A stretch of DNA of 24,475 bases from NCBI GenBank assembly GCA_024232355.1, contig JAAEPW010000262.1:1-24475 (forward strand), in the 5' to 3' direction. Source of the stretch: Chloroflexota bacterium (GTDB taxonomy: Bacteria > Chloroflexota > Anaerolineae > B4-G1). The notes below the pieces were generated by a model. The model was not told the DNA's origin and made no database searches. It saw nothing but the letters and a program-made list of their open reading frames with translations. Made by a program: the position numbers and the translations under genes. Positions 7,855 to 16,631 of this stretch are shown here, piece after piece; within the stretch, counting starts at the first letter, position 1; every line of letters starts with the position of its first letter.

Positions 7855-8784
7855 CTACTCACTGTCAAAGAGTCCTGTGCTCAAGTATCGCTCTCCCGTA
7901 TCGGGCAAAATGACGACAATGAATTGGCACACGCTTTCTGGTCGAGCTGCTACCTGCAATGCGGCAAAGGTCGCAGCACCGGAAGAGACACCTGCCAGAA
8001 TGCCTTCCCTTCGCGCCAAACGACGGGTTGTGGTTGCGGCATCTTTATTGCTTACCTGAATTACCTCGTCTATCAGATCCACGTGCAGTACGTCGGGCAC
8101 AAAACCTGCGCCAATGCCCTGGATCTTGTGCGGACCGGGCTTGCCGCCAGAGAGAATCGGAGAGCCCGACGGCTCCACAGCGATGACCCGAATCCCCTTT
8201 TTCCGCGGTTTGAGCACCTCGGCGATGCCGGTGATGGTACCACCGGTCCCTACACCTGCCACCACAACGTCTACTTTTCCGTCGGTATCGCGCCAAATCT
8301 CCTCGGCCGTGGTGCGTCGGTGAATTTCTGGGTTGGCCGGATTCTTAAATTGCAAGGGGACCAGGTAGCGTGGATCCTGCGCTGCCAATTCTTCGGCTTT
8401 TTGTATTGCTCCTGGCATCCCCTCTGCGCCTGGGGTTAGAATTAACTTGGCGCCCAGTGCCTGTAGTAATCGGCGGCGCTCAACGCTCATTGTATCGGGC
8501 ATCGTCAGGACGAGTTTGTATCCTTTAGCGGCACAGACAAATGCCAGCCCGATACCCGTGTTGCCGCTCGTAGGTTCCAGAATGACAGTGTTTTCTTCGA
8601 TTAATCCAGCTTGTTCTGCTGCTTCGATCATATTTACGCCGATACGATCCTTTACGCTGCTCAGCGGGTTGAAGGATTCCAACTTGACCAGCACCGTGGC
8701 CTGTAACCCCTCTGCCACTCGGTTCAGTTTGACCAGTGGTGTGTTTCCGATGGTTTTAGATATGTCATCATAAATTCTCGCCAT
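7855..8784 (-). CDS. cysK: cysteine synthase A (O-acetylserine sulfhydrylase)
   Basis: This 309-residue PLP enzyme converts O-acetylserine plus sulfide to cysteine. It is the expected family length. The PLP lysine lies in [11 protein letters not shown] (Lys45), the substrate loop is TSGNTG, and the phosphate-binding glycine loop is GVGTGGT. The ATG at 8784 is preceded by AAGGAG at 10 nt, preferred over an upstream TTG. It is the first gene of a two-gene operon with the cysE fusion, whose possible upstream starts overlap its end. A consensus-like promoter lies directly upstream, divergent from sucC. Confidence 0.96.
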   Translation of the reverse strand: MARIYDDISKTIGNTPLVKLNRVAEGLQATVLVKLESFNPLSSVKDRIGVNMIEAAEQAGLIEENTVILEPTSGNTGIGLAFVCAAKGYKLVLTMPDTMSVERRRLLQALGAKLILTPGAEGMPGAIQKAEELAAQDPRYLVPLQFKNPANPEIHRRTTAEEIWRDTDGKVDVVVAGVGTGGTITGIAEVLKPRKKGIRVIAVEPSGSPILSGGKPGPHKIQGIGAGFVPDVLHVDLIDEVIQVSNKDAATTTRRLARREGILAGVSSGAATFAALQVAARPESVCQFIVVILPDTGERYLSTGLFDSE

Positions 8785-8840
8785 TGTTCTGTTTCTCCTT
8801 TTGAACAAGTTGCCATATTTTGATAGTTATTGCGAGGGTG

Positions 8841-8869
8841 ATTGTACAACTGTTGAGTAACTTTGTCAA
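8841..8869 (-). promoter_or_regulatory. sigma70-type promoter for cysK-cysE
   Basis: On the minus strand TTGACA (8869-8864) and TACAAT (8846-8841) are separated by 17 bp. The predicted start near 8834 leaves a leader of about 50 nt before the cysK ATG. A weak GTTGA/TCAAC inverted repeat overlaps the -35 region. No T-box or other riboswitch fits in this short leader. Confidence 0.75.
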
Positions 8870-8915
8870 CTATTGGTGATTGAGTCGTTAGTGTGAATGC
8901 TTACAGGATCAACGC

Positions 8916-8943
8916 TTGGCTTCTGTCCGTGCTGTGGTATAAT
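8916..8943 (+). promoter_or_regulatory. sigma70-type promoter for sucC-sucD
   Basis: TTGGCT (8916-8921) and TATAAT (8938-8943), 16 bp apart, sit about 55 bp upstream of the sucC GTG. The -10 region resembles that of the PadR gene (GTGGTATAAT in both). Confidence 0.6.
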
Positions 8944-8996
8944 CTCGCCCGTGTCCAAGTTGCGTCGATTCTTACATTTAATCAGGAGGTAAGTAC

Positions 8997-10142
8997 GTGA
9001 AACTGCACGAGTATCAATCCAAGCGGCTTTTCGCCGTGCATGGTGTACCGATTCCGGATGGCGACGTTGCAACGACGTCACAAGAAGCACGACTTATTGC
9101 TGAAAGGTTGGGTGGGGCTGTTGTTGTCAAATCCCAGGTGCTTGTCGGCGGGCGTGGTAAGGCTGGCGGCATCAAGCTGGCTCAGACTCCCGACGAGGCC
9201 GAAAAGATGGCCGAGGAAATCCTGAAACTAGAAATCAAGGGGTTGCCCGTGCGCAAGGTTCTGCTGGATGAGGCAGCTAATATTCAGAAAGAGATTTATT
9301 TGGGGATCGTCATAGATCGCACCAATCGTCGAGCCGTGATGATGGCTTCTGCAGAGGGAGGTGTAGAGATTGAGGAGGTTGCTCGAACAAATCCTGACGC
9401 GATCAAAAAAATTACCATTGATCCTTTTTTGGGGTTGCGCGGTTACCAGACTTTGGAACTTGCCAAGGGGATTGGCCTGACAAGCGCGCATTTTCGTGGA
9501 TTCGGTCGTATCGCGAGTGGCTTATACGAGGCTTTTGTCGCTTATGATGCTTCACTGGCTGAGATCAATCCGTTAATTGTCACTGGTGCTGACGAGTTGC
9601 TGGCAGTGGATGGCAAGATGGTGGTCGATGACAATGGTCTGTTTCGGCATACTGACTTGGCAGAGATGAGGGATGTGGATGAAGAAACCCCGACTGAGCG
9701 TGAGGCGCGCGAAGCTGGCTTGAGTTACGTCCAGCTCGATGGCGAAATCGGGTGTATGGTCAACGGTGCCGGACTGGCGATGGCATCTATGGACATCATC
9801 AAGCACTTTGGTGGTGCGCCGGCCAACTTTCTCGACATTGGTGGTGGAGCCAAGGCCGACCGCGTGGCAACGGCATTGCGGCTTATTTTGGCCGACGAAA
9901 ATGTCAAGGCCGTGCTGTTTAACATTTTTGGTGGTATTACGCGTTGTGACGAGGTCGCCAAGGGTATCTTGGCTGCTTTTGAACAGGTCAAGCCCACTGT
10001 CCCATTGGTTGCCCGCCTGGTCGGTACGAATGAGAAGGAAGGACGGGAAATTCTGGATGGTTCGGAATATCAATTGATCACGGCGACAACGCTGGCCGAG
10101 GCGGCGCAAAAGGCTGTTGCTGCTGCCAAGGGCGCGGTATAG
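8997..10142 (+). CDS. sucC: succinyl-CoA synthetase (ADP-forming) beta subunit
   Basis: The 381-residue protein has the ATP-grasp fold of the SucC family and usual length. It pairs with SucD to convert succinyl-CoA, ADP and phosphate to succinate, CoA and ATP in the TCA cycle. The start MKLHEYQSK is typical. The ATP-grasp segment includes [17 protein letters not shown], and the C-terminal part holds LDIGGGAK and [17 protein letters not shown], the contact region for the alpha subunit. The GTG start has an excellent AGGAGGT six bases upstream. sucD begins 10 bp after the stop, so the two are co-translated. Confidence 0.97.
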   Translation: MKLHEYQSKRLFAVHGVPIPDGDVATTSQEARLIAERLGGAVVVKSQVLVGGRGKAGGIKLAQTPDEAEKMAEEILKLEIKGLPVRKVLLDEAANIQKEIYLGIVIDRTNRRAVMMASAEGGVEIEEVARTNPDAIKKITIDPFLGLRGYQTLELAKGIGLTSAHFRGFGRIASGLYEAFVAYDASLAEINPLIVTGADELLAVDGKMVVDDNGLFRHTDLAEMRDVDEETPTEREAREAGLSYVQLDGEIGCMVNGAGLAMASMDIIKHFGGAPANFLDIGGGAKADRVATALRLILADENVKAVLFNIFGGITRCDEVAKGILAAFEQVKPTVPLVARLVGTNEKEGREILDGSEYQLITATTLAEAAQKAVAAAKGAV

Positions 10143-10152
10143 GGGGACAACA

Positions 10153-11022
10153 ATGACGATTCTAGTTGATAAGAATACTCGGTTAGTTGTACAAGGTATC
10201 ACTGGACGTGAGGGCGAGTTTCACAGTCTGCAAATGATCAAATACGGCACCCAAGTTGTCGCTGGTGTCACGCCTGGTAAGGGTGGGCAGATGGCTTGTG
10301 ATGGTCAAGTACCGGTCTTTGACACCGTCGCTGAAGCAGTGGCGGAGACTGGGGCAAATACGTCTGTCGTTTATGTACCGGCTCGCTTTGCTGCTGACGC
10401 GATCTTGGAAGCTGCCAGTGCAGGCATTCCACTCGTTATCTGTATTGCCGAAGGTCTTCCTACCCTTGATATGATCCGCGTTCGTGCGTATCTTGATCAG
10501 AAAGGGACGCGGCTGATAGGCCCCAATTGCCCTGGATTGCTCTCTCCTGGTGAGGCCAAGGTAGGCATTATGCCCGGACATATTGCGACTCCTGGTCCTG
10601 TGGGCGTTGTTTCTCGTTCGGGGACTCTGACCTATGAGGTTGTTTATGCGCTCACCGCAAAGGGTATTGGCCAAACGACTTGTGTTGGCATCGGTGGAGA
10701 CCCTATCATTGGTACCACGTTCATAGATGCGCTAGAGTTGTTTGAGGCTGACCCTCAAACTGAGCAGGTGGTCCTCATCGGTGAAATTGGCGGCAGTGAC
10801 GAGGAACGGGCTGCTGAATTTGTCGCCGAGCGGATGACAAAGCCGGTCACGGCCTTTATTGCAGGAGCGACCGCGCCTCCAGGTAAGCGGATGGGGCACG
10901 CTGGAGCCATCATCCAGGGTGGTGCTGGCACAGCTGCAGAAAAGATCGCTGCCTTTGAGGCGGTTGGTGTTCGGGTTGCTGAACATCCCGAACAAATTGC
11001 GGATATTGTTGCGCAGAGCTAG
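10153..11022 (+). CDS. sucD: succinyl-CoA synthetase alpha subunit
   Basis: The 289-residue protein is of normal length. The N-terminal CoA-binding Rossmann domain shows [13 protein letters not shown]. The ligase domain includes [19 protein letters not shown] and the phosphohistidine segment RMGHAGAI (His249). The ATG at 10153 with AGGGGG upstream is chosen over an earlier in-frame start inside sucC, because [10 protein letters not shown] matches the family's N-terminus. It is the second gene of the sucCD operon. Confidence 0.97.
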   Translation: MTILVDKNTRLVVQGITGREGEFHSLQMIKYGTQVVAGVTPGKGGQMACDGQVPVFDTVAEAVAETGANTSVVYVPARFAADAILEAASAGIPLVICIAEGLPTLDMIRVRAYLDQKGTRLIGPNCPGLLSPGEAKVGIMPGHIATPGPVGVVSRSGTLTYEVVYALTAKGIGQTTCVGIGGDPIIGTTFIDALELFEADPQTEQVVLIGEIGGSDEERAAEFVAERMTKPVTAFIAGATAPPGKRMGHAGAIIQGGAGTAAEKIAAFEAVGVRVAEHPEQIADIVAQS

Positions 11023-11030
11023 TGGTTAGT

Positions 11031-11073
11031 TGACGGTAGACGGTGTAAGAGATATTCTTGCTGTCTACCGTCA
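11031..11073 (+). terminator. hairpin after sucD, possible terminator
   Basis: TGACGGTAGAC (11031-11041) and its exact complement (11063-11073) form an 11-bp stem around a 21-nt loop just after the sucD stop. There is no U tract, so the terminator role is only suggested by position. It covers the upstream TTG that could otherwise start the next gene. Confidence 0.4.
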
Positions 11074-11093
11074 CTGTTTATCATCTACTATTT

Positions 11094-13886
11094 ATGATAA
11101 AGTGGATACGCCAACGACTTGACTGGGGGCTTTTGCTTGCGCTTGTGATGGCTCTTGTCGCGGCTGCCCCTTTCCTCACCCGTCCTGGCCTTCCCCGGGA
11201 GACGGATACCGAACTCCACGTCTACCGCGCTGCCGAACTGGGTCACATGCTCCGTGCTGGTGTTTTCTATCCACGTTGGGCCTCTGATCTCTACTTTGGT
11301 TACGGCTACCCGATTTTCAATTATTATGCCCCGTTCACTTATTACCTGGCCAATCTGTTCGACTTGTTGCCAGGTGTCGACATCGTTGGGGGAGTCAAGG
11401 CGGTATTTGTTCTGGGTTTCGTTGTGGCTTCCTTGGGTGCTTATCTGTTGGGGTGTGAGTTATTCGGTTCTTTGGCTGGGAGAGGAGCAGGTGTGTTAGC
11501 AGCTGCCTCATTCACTTTTTCTCCTTATGTTGCATTTATTGACCCATACGCCCGCGGCGTCTTGGCAGAGCATTTTGCAATTTGTTTGCTGCCTCTGGCT
11601 TTTTACGCCTTTCGTCGCTTGATGAGTGGAACGGGAGGGTGGATGGCGCTGATGGGGGGTGTGTTCACCCTGGCGGCGATTATGCTCAGTCACAATTTGT
11701 TGGTCTTGGTGGCTGCTGTCTTGCTGTTAGTTTATTGGATGTGGGAAGTTGTGTTTGGCATAGGGCGCAGTCGAGCGGGGTGGGGGGTGCTGACCCTTGT
11801 TTTAGCGGCAACCATTACGACATTCTTCTGGCTCCCGTTTCTGTTAGAGCGCGATGCGATCAAGCTGGAGGTTATTGGTCCTGGTCATTTTGATTTCCAC
11901 GAACATTTTCTTTCGTTGGCTGAATTACTTGCTCCTTCACGCATCTTTGATCTGGGTGCAACGGCACCTCATTATCGCTTCAACCTTGGCTTGGCGCAAT
12001 GGTTGTTTGCCTTGCCAGCGATCGGTGCGTTCTTTTATCTAAAGGCTCGAAAGAATTCTAACGAGACCTTGACATCACGTTCACATATATCCCTGCTTTA
12101 CTTTATCTTGGTCGGCGGCGTTTTGATCTTTTTGATGATGTCTGTTTCGACGCCTATTTGGGAACAGGTGCCAGGAGTGCCCTATCTCCAATTCCCGTGG
12201 CGACTGATGGGGCCGGCCAATTTGATGCTGGCGATAGCTGCTGCAGGGAGCGTGGTGTTACTGGCTGCATTGTCTGCCCCGCGCTGGCGTGATCCAATTT
12301 TGGCAGTGGCAATAGGGGCTATCTTGTTGCTGGCCTTGCCTATACTCTATCCGCCGACCTGGTCGCCAGATTTTGGCGGCACGTTGCCGCAGGATATTAT
12401 CGAATGGGAACGGAAAAGTTTGGCCATCGGCACGACATCAACAGGCGACTTTCTTCCAGTGGAGGCGGCACGGGTTCGGATGCGCCCTATGCCGACATTG
12501 GTCGAATCCTATACGCAGCCGGGTCCAGTGGATAGAGTCAATCGTGTTGTTCTCCCCAAAGGTGCTGAGCTTGAGATCGTAGATCACGGTCCGCTCCACG
12601 ACCGTTTTGCTATCTCGACGCCCAAAAAATTTGTTCTGCGCCTGTATACGTTTTACTTTCCCGGTTGGAGAGCGTATGTGGATGGTGAGCAAGTAGAAAT
12701 TGACGTGGCTGGCCCTGAAGGTTTTATCACGCTCCAGGTGCCCCAAGGTGAGCACGATGTGCTGGTACGTTTTGAGGACACGCCACCGCGCACGGCAGGA
12801 TGGATTATTTCATCTGCCGGCCTGATAGTATTGATCATTGCCTCGTTTCTGATACGCTCTTTAACCACTCGCGATCTCTGTTTACCACGGTTAACGTCTC
12901 GTTCCGTGCTCTGGTTGGCTGGAACGTTGGTACTCTTTATTTTTCTAAAAAGCATAGTGATAGATTCTAGGGATGAGTGGCTGCGTTATACCTCTCCACC
13001 AGGACAAGCGTGGGCTGCTCAGCACGAACAACGGCTCAATTTTGGTGGACAAATTGAGCTTTTAGGCTATGATTTACCCAGAGCACGCGTGCGCTCTGGA
13101 GAAACATTCCCGCTGGTGCTTTATTGGCACGCACTGACGTCCCTGGACACAAATTATCAGTCATTTGTGCATATGGCTCGTCCTCTACACATCTTGTGGG
13201 GACAGGAAGATCACTTGAACCCGGCCGGTTTGCCAACGAAACGCTGGCCGCTCGATAAGTATGTGTGGGATAAATACGAGATTCAAGTCTTACCGGGAAC
13301 ACCACCGGGAGAGTATGCGCTTAACGTGGGGATTTATTCACGGGCTGGAGGCTATCGACTGGAACAGTACAACGTTGATGGTCAGGTCGTTGGCGATAGT
13401 GCTATGGTTAGTTCGATTCAAGTAGAGCGCCCACATCGTCAGCCACGAATAAGCGAATTGGGAATGACAAGTGAGGTGATGACGACTTTTTCAGAGGGCG
13501 GCGTCACACTCTTGGGGTATGCTCAATCTCGCCAACAGGCAAGTGTGAAAGATGCGTGGCCCATTACGCTCTTTTGGCGTGCCGATCGTGACCAACCTGC
13601 TGCGCGTGTCCGTGACTTGGTGCTGTTAGATACGGATGGTCAAGAGGTGGACCGAATTTCGGGAATTCCATTAGATGGTTACTACCCCTTTGATAACTGG
13701 CAAACTGGTGAGGTTGTACGGGATCCGCTCTGGTTTACTTTTGTGCAGCCAGTAAGGCTCGATGCAGGAATATATCACTTTGGAGCAATAGTTAGTGGGG
13801 ATGACGGGCCTCTGAATCCCGATGGAGCGCTCGATGAGTTTGTGCTTTTGGGCACGGTAGAATTAGTGGAGGAGGAAAAAGAGTGA
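11094..13886 (+). CDS. large polytopic membrane protein (YfhO/GT-C-like), function uncertain
   Basis: The protein has 930 residues. A hydrophobic segment at the N-terminus is followed by an extracytoplasmic loop with ETDTELHVYRAAELGHML and YPRWASDLYFGYGYPIF. This acidic loop after the first membrane helix resembles GT-C type membrane glycosyltransferases and YfhO-like proteins. About ten membrane segments fill residues 10-430, with another pair near 580-640. The rest is soluble, beta-rich and repeated in character, with two segments of the type FPLVLYWHALTSLDTNYQSFVHM and WPITLFWRADRDQPAARVRDLVL. It probably acts at the cell surface, perhaps on glycans, but the acceptor and donor cannot be told. 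The start codon lacks a visible ribosome site and is uncertain. It overlaps the next gene by one base. Confidence 0.7.
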   Translation: MIKWIRQRLDWGLLLALVMALVAAAPFLTRPGLPRETDTELHVYRAAELGHMLRAGVFYPRWASDLYFGYGYPIFNYYAPFTYYLANLFDLLPGVDIVGGVKAVFVLGFVVASLGAYLLGCELFGSLAGRGAGVLAAASFTFSPYVAFIDPYARGVLAEHFAICLLPLAFYAFRRLMSGTGGWMALMGGVFTLAAIMLSHNLLVLVAAVLLLVYWMWEVVFGIGRSRAGWGVLTLVLAATITTFFWLPFLLERDAIKLEVIGPGHFDFHEHFLSLAELLAPSRIFDLGATAPHYRFNLGLAQWLFALPAIGAFFYLKARKNSNETLTSRSHISLLYFILVGGVLIFLMMSVSTPIWEQVPGVPYLQFPWRLMGPANLMLAIAAAGSVVLLAALSAPRWRDPILAVAIGAILLLALPILYPPTWSPDFGGTLPQDIIEWERKSLAIGTTSTGDFLPVEAARVRMRPMPTLVESYTQPGPVDRVNRVVLPKGAELEIVDHGPLHDRFAISTPKKFVLRLYTFYFPGWRAYVDGEQVEIDVAGPEGFITLQVPQGEHDVLVRFEDTPPRTAGWIISSAGLIVLIIASFLIRSLTTRDLCLPRLTSRSVLWLAGTLVLFIFLKSIVIDSRDEWLRYTSPPGQAWAAQHEQRLNFGGQIELLGYDLPRARVRSGETFPLVLYWHALTSLDTNYQSFVHMARPLHILWGQEDHLNPAGLPTKRWPLDKYVWDKYEIQVLPGTPPGEYALNVGIYSRAGGYRLEQYNVDGQVVGDSAMVSSIQVERPHRQPRISELGMTSEVMTTFSEGGVTLLGYAQSRQQASVKDAWPITLFWRADRDQPAARVRDLVLLDTDGQEVDRISGIPLDGYYPFDNWQTGEVVRDPLWFTFVQPVRLDAGIYHFGAIVSGDDGPLNPDGALDEFVLLGTVELVEEEKE

Positions 13887-14863
13887 TGGATAAAAAAGAA
13901 CGATTGATGTCTGCTATTCGTGGTGAACGGGTAGATCGTCCACCAGTGGCATTGTGGCGACATTTTCCCGGTGATGATTGTCGCCCAGAAGATTTGGCAG
14001 CAGCTACAGTTGCTTTCCAGCGTCGATACGACTTTGACTTTGTCAAGGTCACACCAGCTAGTAGCTTTTGCATACAAGATTGGGGAGCGCAGGATCGGTG
14101 GACGGGTTCTTTGGAGGGGACACGCGACTATACTTTTCGTCCCATCCAGACTCCCGATGACTGGACTAAACTGTCACAGTTGGATCCTAGCAAAGGCGCA
14201 TTAGGGGCACAGTTGGATTGTCTGCGTCTCATTGCCGATGGACTAGAAGGTGAGACTCCGTTTATTCAGACAGTTTTTAGCCCATTGGCTCAAGCCAAGA
14301 ATCTGGTGGGCAAAGAGCACTTGGCAATTCATTTGCGTCGCTATCCTGACGCAGTACGCGCTGGGTTGGAAGTTATCACTGAAACGACTATTCGATTCCT
14401 TGAGGCAGCGTGTGAGGTTGGTATAGATGGCGTATTCTATGCAGTACAATATGCACAATACGGGCTGCTCAGCGAAAAAGAGTTTGTGACTCTTGGTCGA
14501 CCCTATGATCTGCGGGTGCTGGAAGCGGCACAGGCGTTGTGGTTGAATGTGCTACACCTGCATGGTACTGACGTAATGTTTGATCTCTTGGCAGATTACC
14601 CCATTCAGGTCATCAACTGGCACGATCGGGAAACGTGGCCGACTTTGGCTGAGGCACAGGATCGTTTCGGCGGAGCGGTGTGCGGCGGGTTGCAACAATG
14701 GGATGTAGTTGTACGTGGCACTCCTGAGCATGTGCGAGAGCAGGCTGCCGATGCAATTGCACAGACTGGCGGGCAGCGTTTTATTCTTGGGACTGGGTGT
14801 GTTACGCCCATCATTGCGCCGATGGCAAACATTCGAATGGCGCGTGATGTGGTCGAAAGTTAG
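13886..14863 (+). CDS. uroporphyrinogen decarboxylase (URO-D) family protein
   Basis: The protein has 325 residues, slightly shorter than HemE. The start MDKKERLMSAIRGERVDRPP and the middle VINWHDRETWPTLAEAQDRFGG fit the URO-D superfamily, which includes HemE and cobamide-dependent methyltransferases such as MtaA. The HemE N-terminal arginine motif is replaced by ALWRHFPGDD, so true heme synthesis is doubtful. NVLHLHG and GTGCVTPI could supply His and Cys ligands as in the methyltransferase branch, but this is tentative. The ATG overlaps the previous stop (TGATG); the GTG three bases earlier has better spacing from GGAGGAGG and is a possible alternative. Translation is coupled to the membrane protein, with no obvious functional link. 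Confidence 0.85.
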   Translation: MDKKERLMSAIRGERVDRPPVALWRHFPGDDCRPEDLAAATVAFQRRYDFDFVKVTPASSFCIQDWGAQDRWTGSLEGTRDYTFRPIQTPDDWTKLSQLDPSKGALGAQLDCLRLIADGLEGETPFIQTVFSPLAQAKNLVGKEHLAIHLRRYPDAVRAGLEVITETTIRFLEAACEVGIDGVFYAVQYAQYGLLSEKEFVTLGRPYDLRVLEAAQALWLNVLHLHGTDVMFDLLADYPIQVINWHDRETWPTLAEAQDRFGGAVCGGLQQWDVVVRGTPEHVREQAADAIAQTGGQRFILGTGCVTPIIAPMANIRMARDVVES

Positions 14864-14880
14864 ATGTCTAGGAGGCAATG

Positions 14881-15618
14881 ATGGGCAAGCGTCAAAGTAG
14901 GCAAAAGAGGAAAGGACGAAAAAAGCAACGGCAAAAGCGAAAAAGATCGATGGTGGCTTCACCGACAGCTGCCACTGATATGCGTTGGCGTAATGCAGCG
15001 ATTATCGGTGGTACTATTGTAACGTTACTGATTGTTGGGGCATTGATAGTTGTCAATCTCGGGAGTGCGTCAAAAGAACACGATCCATTCCAGGGAATTC
15101 AGGGAGGCATTACGAAAGAGGGATTCCCATACCTTGGCTCACTCGACGCAGATGTGGTATTGACCGAGTTTACCGATTTTTACTGTTCTCACTGTCGCGA
15201 TTATGTCTTAGAGTCAGCGGGCAGTATTCTGGTAGACTATGTGGCGACCGGGCAAGTTCGGTATGTGCTTCACCATTACAGCAATGGTAGCGCGCAGTCA
15301 TTACAAGCGACCGACGCTGCAATGTGTGCGGCTGATCAGGATCTTTACTTTCAATTCCAGCACGCTTTTTTTGAGAATCCTGTCACAACGCGAGAGGGCT
15401 TTCTCGTTCTTGGTCGTGATTTGGGACTGGACGAGGAAGAATTTCTGGCCTGTTGGGATGCGGGACAGCATCGTGAGACATTGGTGGAGCATATCCAAGC
15501 TGCCAGGACGCTGGGTGTCTCTGGGACACCCAGCTTTCAGATCAACAACCAAATGGTAGTTGGTAACCGAGCAGATTTAGTGCGCCAAACAATCGAGGAT
15601 GAACTAGCAGCAGATTGA
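14881..15618 (+). CDS. membrane-anchored DsbA-like thiol-disulfide oxidoreductase
   Basis: The protein has 245 residues. The first 23 residues are almost entirely Lys, Arg and Gln, a strongly basic cytosolic tail. One membrane helix follows at about 37-60, then an extracytoplasmic thioredoxin-fold domain. It carries FTDFYCSHCRDY with the redox pair CSHC (Cys102/Cys105) and the cis-proline loop VSGTPSFQIN, as in the DsbA/BdbD thioredoxin_4 family. It probably forms or rearranges disulfides in exported proteins. Two adjacent ATGs are possible; the second, at 14881, has 5-nt spacing from AGGAGG and is preferred. It starts 17 bp after the UROD-like gene and ends at a strong hairpin. Confidence 0.93.
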   Translation: MGKRQSRQKRKGRKKQRQKRKRSMVASPTAATDMRWRNAAIIGGTIVTLLIVGALIVVNLGSASKEHDPFQGIQGGITKEGFPYLGSLDADVVLTEFTDFYCSHCRDYVLESAGSILVDYVATGQVRYVLHHYSNGSAQSLQATDAAMCAADQDLYFQFQHAFFENPVTTREGFLVLGRDLGLDEEEFLACWDAGQHRETLVEHIQAARTLGVSGTPSFQINNQMVVGNRADLVRQTIEDELAAD

Positions 15619-15651
15619 GCGGCAGCCTCGAATTCTTGTTTTTGCTGTTTT

Positions 15652-15687
15652 AAATAGAGGCGTTGTTCTTGAGCAACGCCTCTATTT
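15652..15687. terminator. bidirectional terminator hairpin between convergent genes
   Basis: AAATAGAGGCGTTG (15652-15665) pairs exactly with 15674-15687 around an 8-nt loop, a 14-bp stem with A/T-rich ends on both sides. It lies between the DsbA-like gene and the S1-domain gene, and covers the last codons of the latter. The layout suits termination from both sides. Confidence 0.8.
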
Positions 15688-16383
15688 CTTCGAGTGCTGT
15701 TTGAGGGTGCGGGCCAGAATATCTTCTCGCTCGGATAAATCAGGACGTTCTTGCTTTCCGTGGCGGGATCCACGTCCACGTTGATGGCTCTGTGCGCGTT
15801 GGAGCGCAATTTCCATCGCGGTGTGAGTAGGTTCCTCGTCCTCAGAAATGTCGTCTTCCTCTATTTCTTCCTGAATGCCCATCATTGTTAGGTCAATACG
15901 CTTCTTTCGTCGATCAAGCTTGAGAACACGCACCTCAACCTCATCGCCCATCTTGACTAATTCTGATGGATGGCGTACGTAACCTGAAGACATCTCCCGA
16001 ACGTGTAGCAAACCTGCCCGCTCCGCGCCGATGTCTACAAATGCACCGTATGACTCGATTCGAGTCACTGTGCCTGTATGTGTTTGTTCAGTCCTTAATT
16101 CAGACCAATCGACATCTGGAGGCTCGATCATTGTCAAACCGATGCGCCCCTTTTCTGGGCTCACTTTGGTAACCCATACTGTCACACTGTCACCCGGTTG
16201 AACGACATCGCTCACGCGATTGATACGCGTGGGAGAAAGTTGGGAAATATGTACTAGGCCATCGTGCTCCAATCCAACATCTACGACAGCCCCATACAAT
16301 TGTGTTTCTTTGACGGTTCCTTGCAAACATAGTTTTGGTTTTAAATCAACGATAGAGTTGATTTGTTCAGATTCTATTGCCAT
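15682..16383 (-). CDS. RNA-binding protein with two S1 domains
   Basis: The protein has 233 residues and two S1 (OB-fold) domains. The first, at about 17-85, contains GTVKETQLYGAVVDVGLEHDG and GLVHISQL. The second, at about 103-170, contains GTVTRIESYGAFVDIGAERAG and GLLHVREM. An acidic linker (EEIEEDDISEDEE) and a basic tail follow. It resembles short ribosomal protein S1-like proteins that bind mRNA or ribosomes. The ATG at 16383 follows AAGGAG closely. An earlier ATG at 16425 overlaps the -10 box and so cannot be in the transcript, which settles the start. Confidence 0.92.
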   Translation of the reverse strand: MAIESEQINSIVDLKPKLCLQGTVKETQLYGAVVDVGLEHDGLVHISQLSPTRINRVSDVVQPGDSVTVWVTKVSPEKGRIGLTMIEPPDVDWSELRTEQTHTGTVTRIESYGAFVDIGAERAGLLHVREMSSGYVRHPSELVKMGDEVEVRVLKLDRRKKRIDLTMMGIQEEIEEDDISEDEEPTHTAMEIALQRAQSHQRGRGSRHGKQERPDLSEREDILARTLKQHSKK

Positions 16384-16423
16384 AAGCTCCTTCCGAATTG
16401 TGGTCAAATCATTAACTGGTGGC

Positions 16424-16451
16424 ATTATAGTCCAGGATTCCAAAGTGTCAA
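16424..16451 (-). promoter_or_regulatory. sigma70-type promoter for the S1-domain gene
   Basis: On the minus strand TTGACA (16451-16446) and TATAAT (16429-16424) are 16 bp apart. Transcription would start near 16417 and leave a leader of about 34 nt. The gene is thus separately promoted from the smpB unit upstream. Confidence 0.75.
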
Positions 16452-16480
16452 GTGCCTTCTCCTTGTGGAGTTAAGCGTGC

Positions 16481-16561
16481 TTCGCATAGTCGTTAGGCGA
16501 GATCGAAAACCTGGCTCTTTCCCTTTTTGAGGGAAAAATAGACTATGCGAATGGAGCCGGG
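16481..16561. repeat. nested inverted repeats in the gap before the S1-domain gene
   Basis: TTCGCATAGTC (16481-16491) is matched exactly in inverse by 16541-16551. Inside, TTTCCC (16518-16523) pairs with GGGAAA (16531-16536). CCTGGCTC (16510-16517) could alternatively pair with GAGCCGGG (16554-16561) with one wobble. The 180-bp gap has no reading frame of note. It could be a terminator region, a small structured RNA or a repeat; nothing identifies it further. Confidence 0.5.
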
Positions 16562-16631
16562 CTGAAAGTGCCTGATGCGAACGTGCGAGAAGGGTGGAGT
16601 AATTGTAGCAAGATGTTGATGTTGTGAAAAC

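Noticed and set aside
16384..16443. Upstream starts for the S1-domain gene (TTG 16443, ATG 16425)
   Set aside because: Both overlap or precede the promoter's -10 box and cannot be transcribed from it.
16452..16631. tmRNA (ssrA) near smpB
   Set aside because: The gap is too short and shows no tRNA-Ala-like ends or tag-coding segment.
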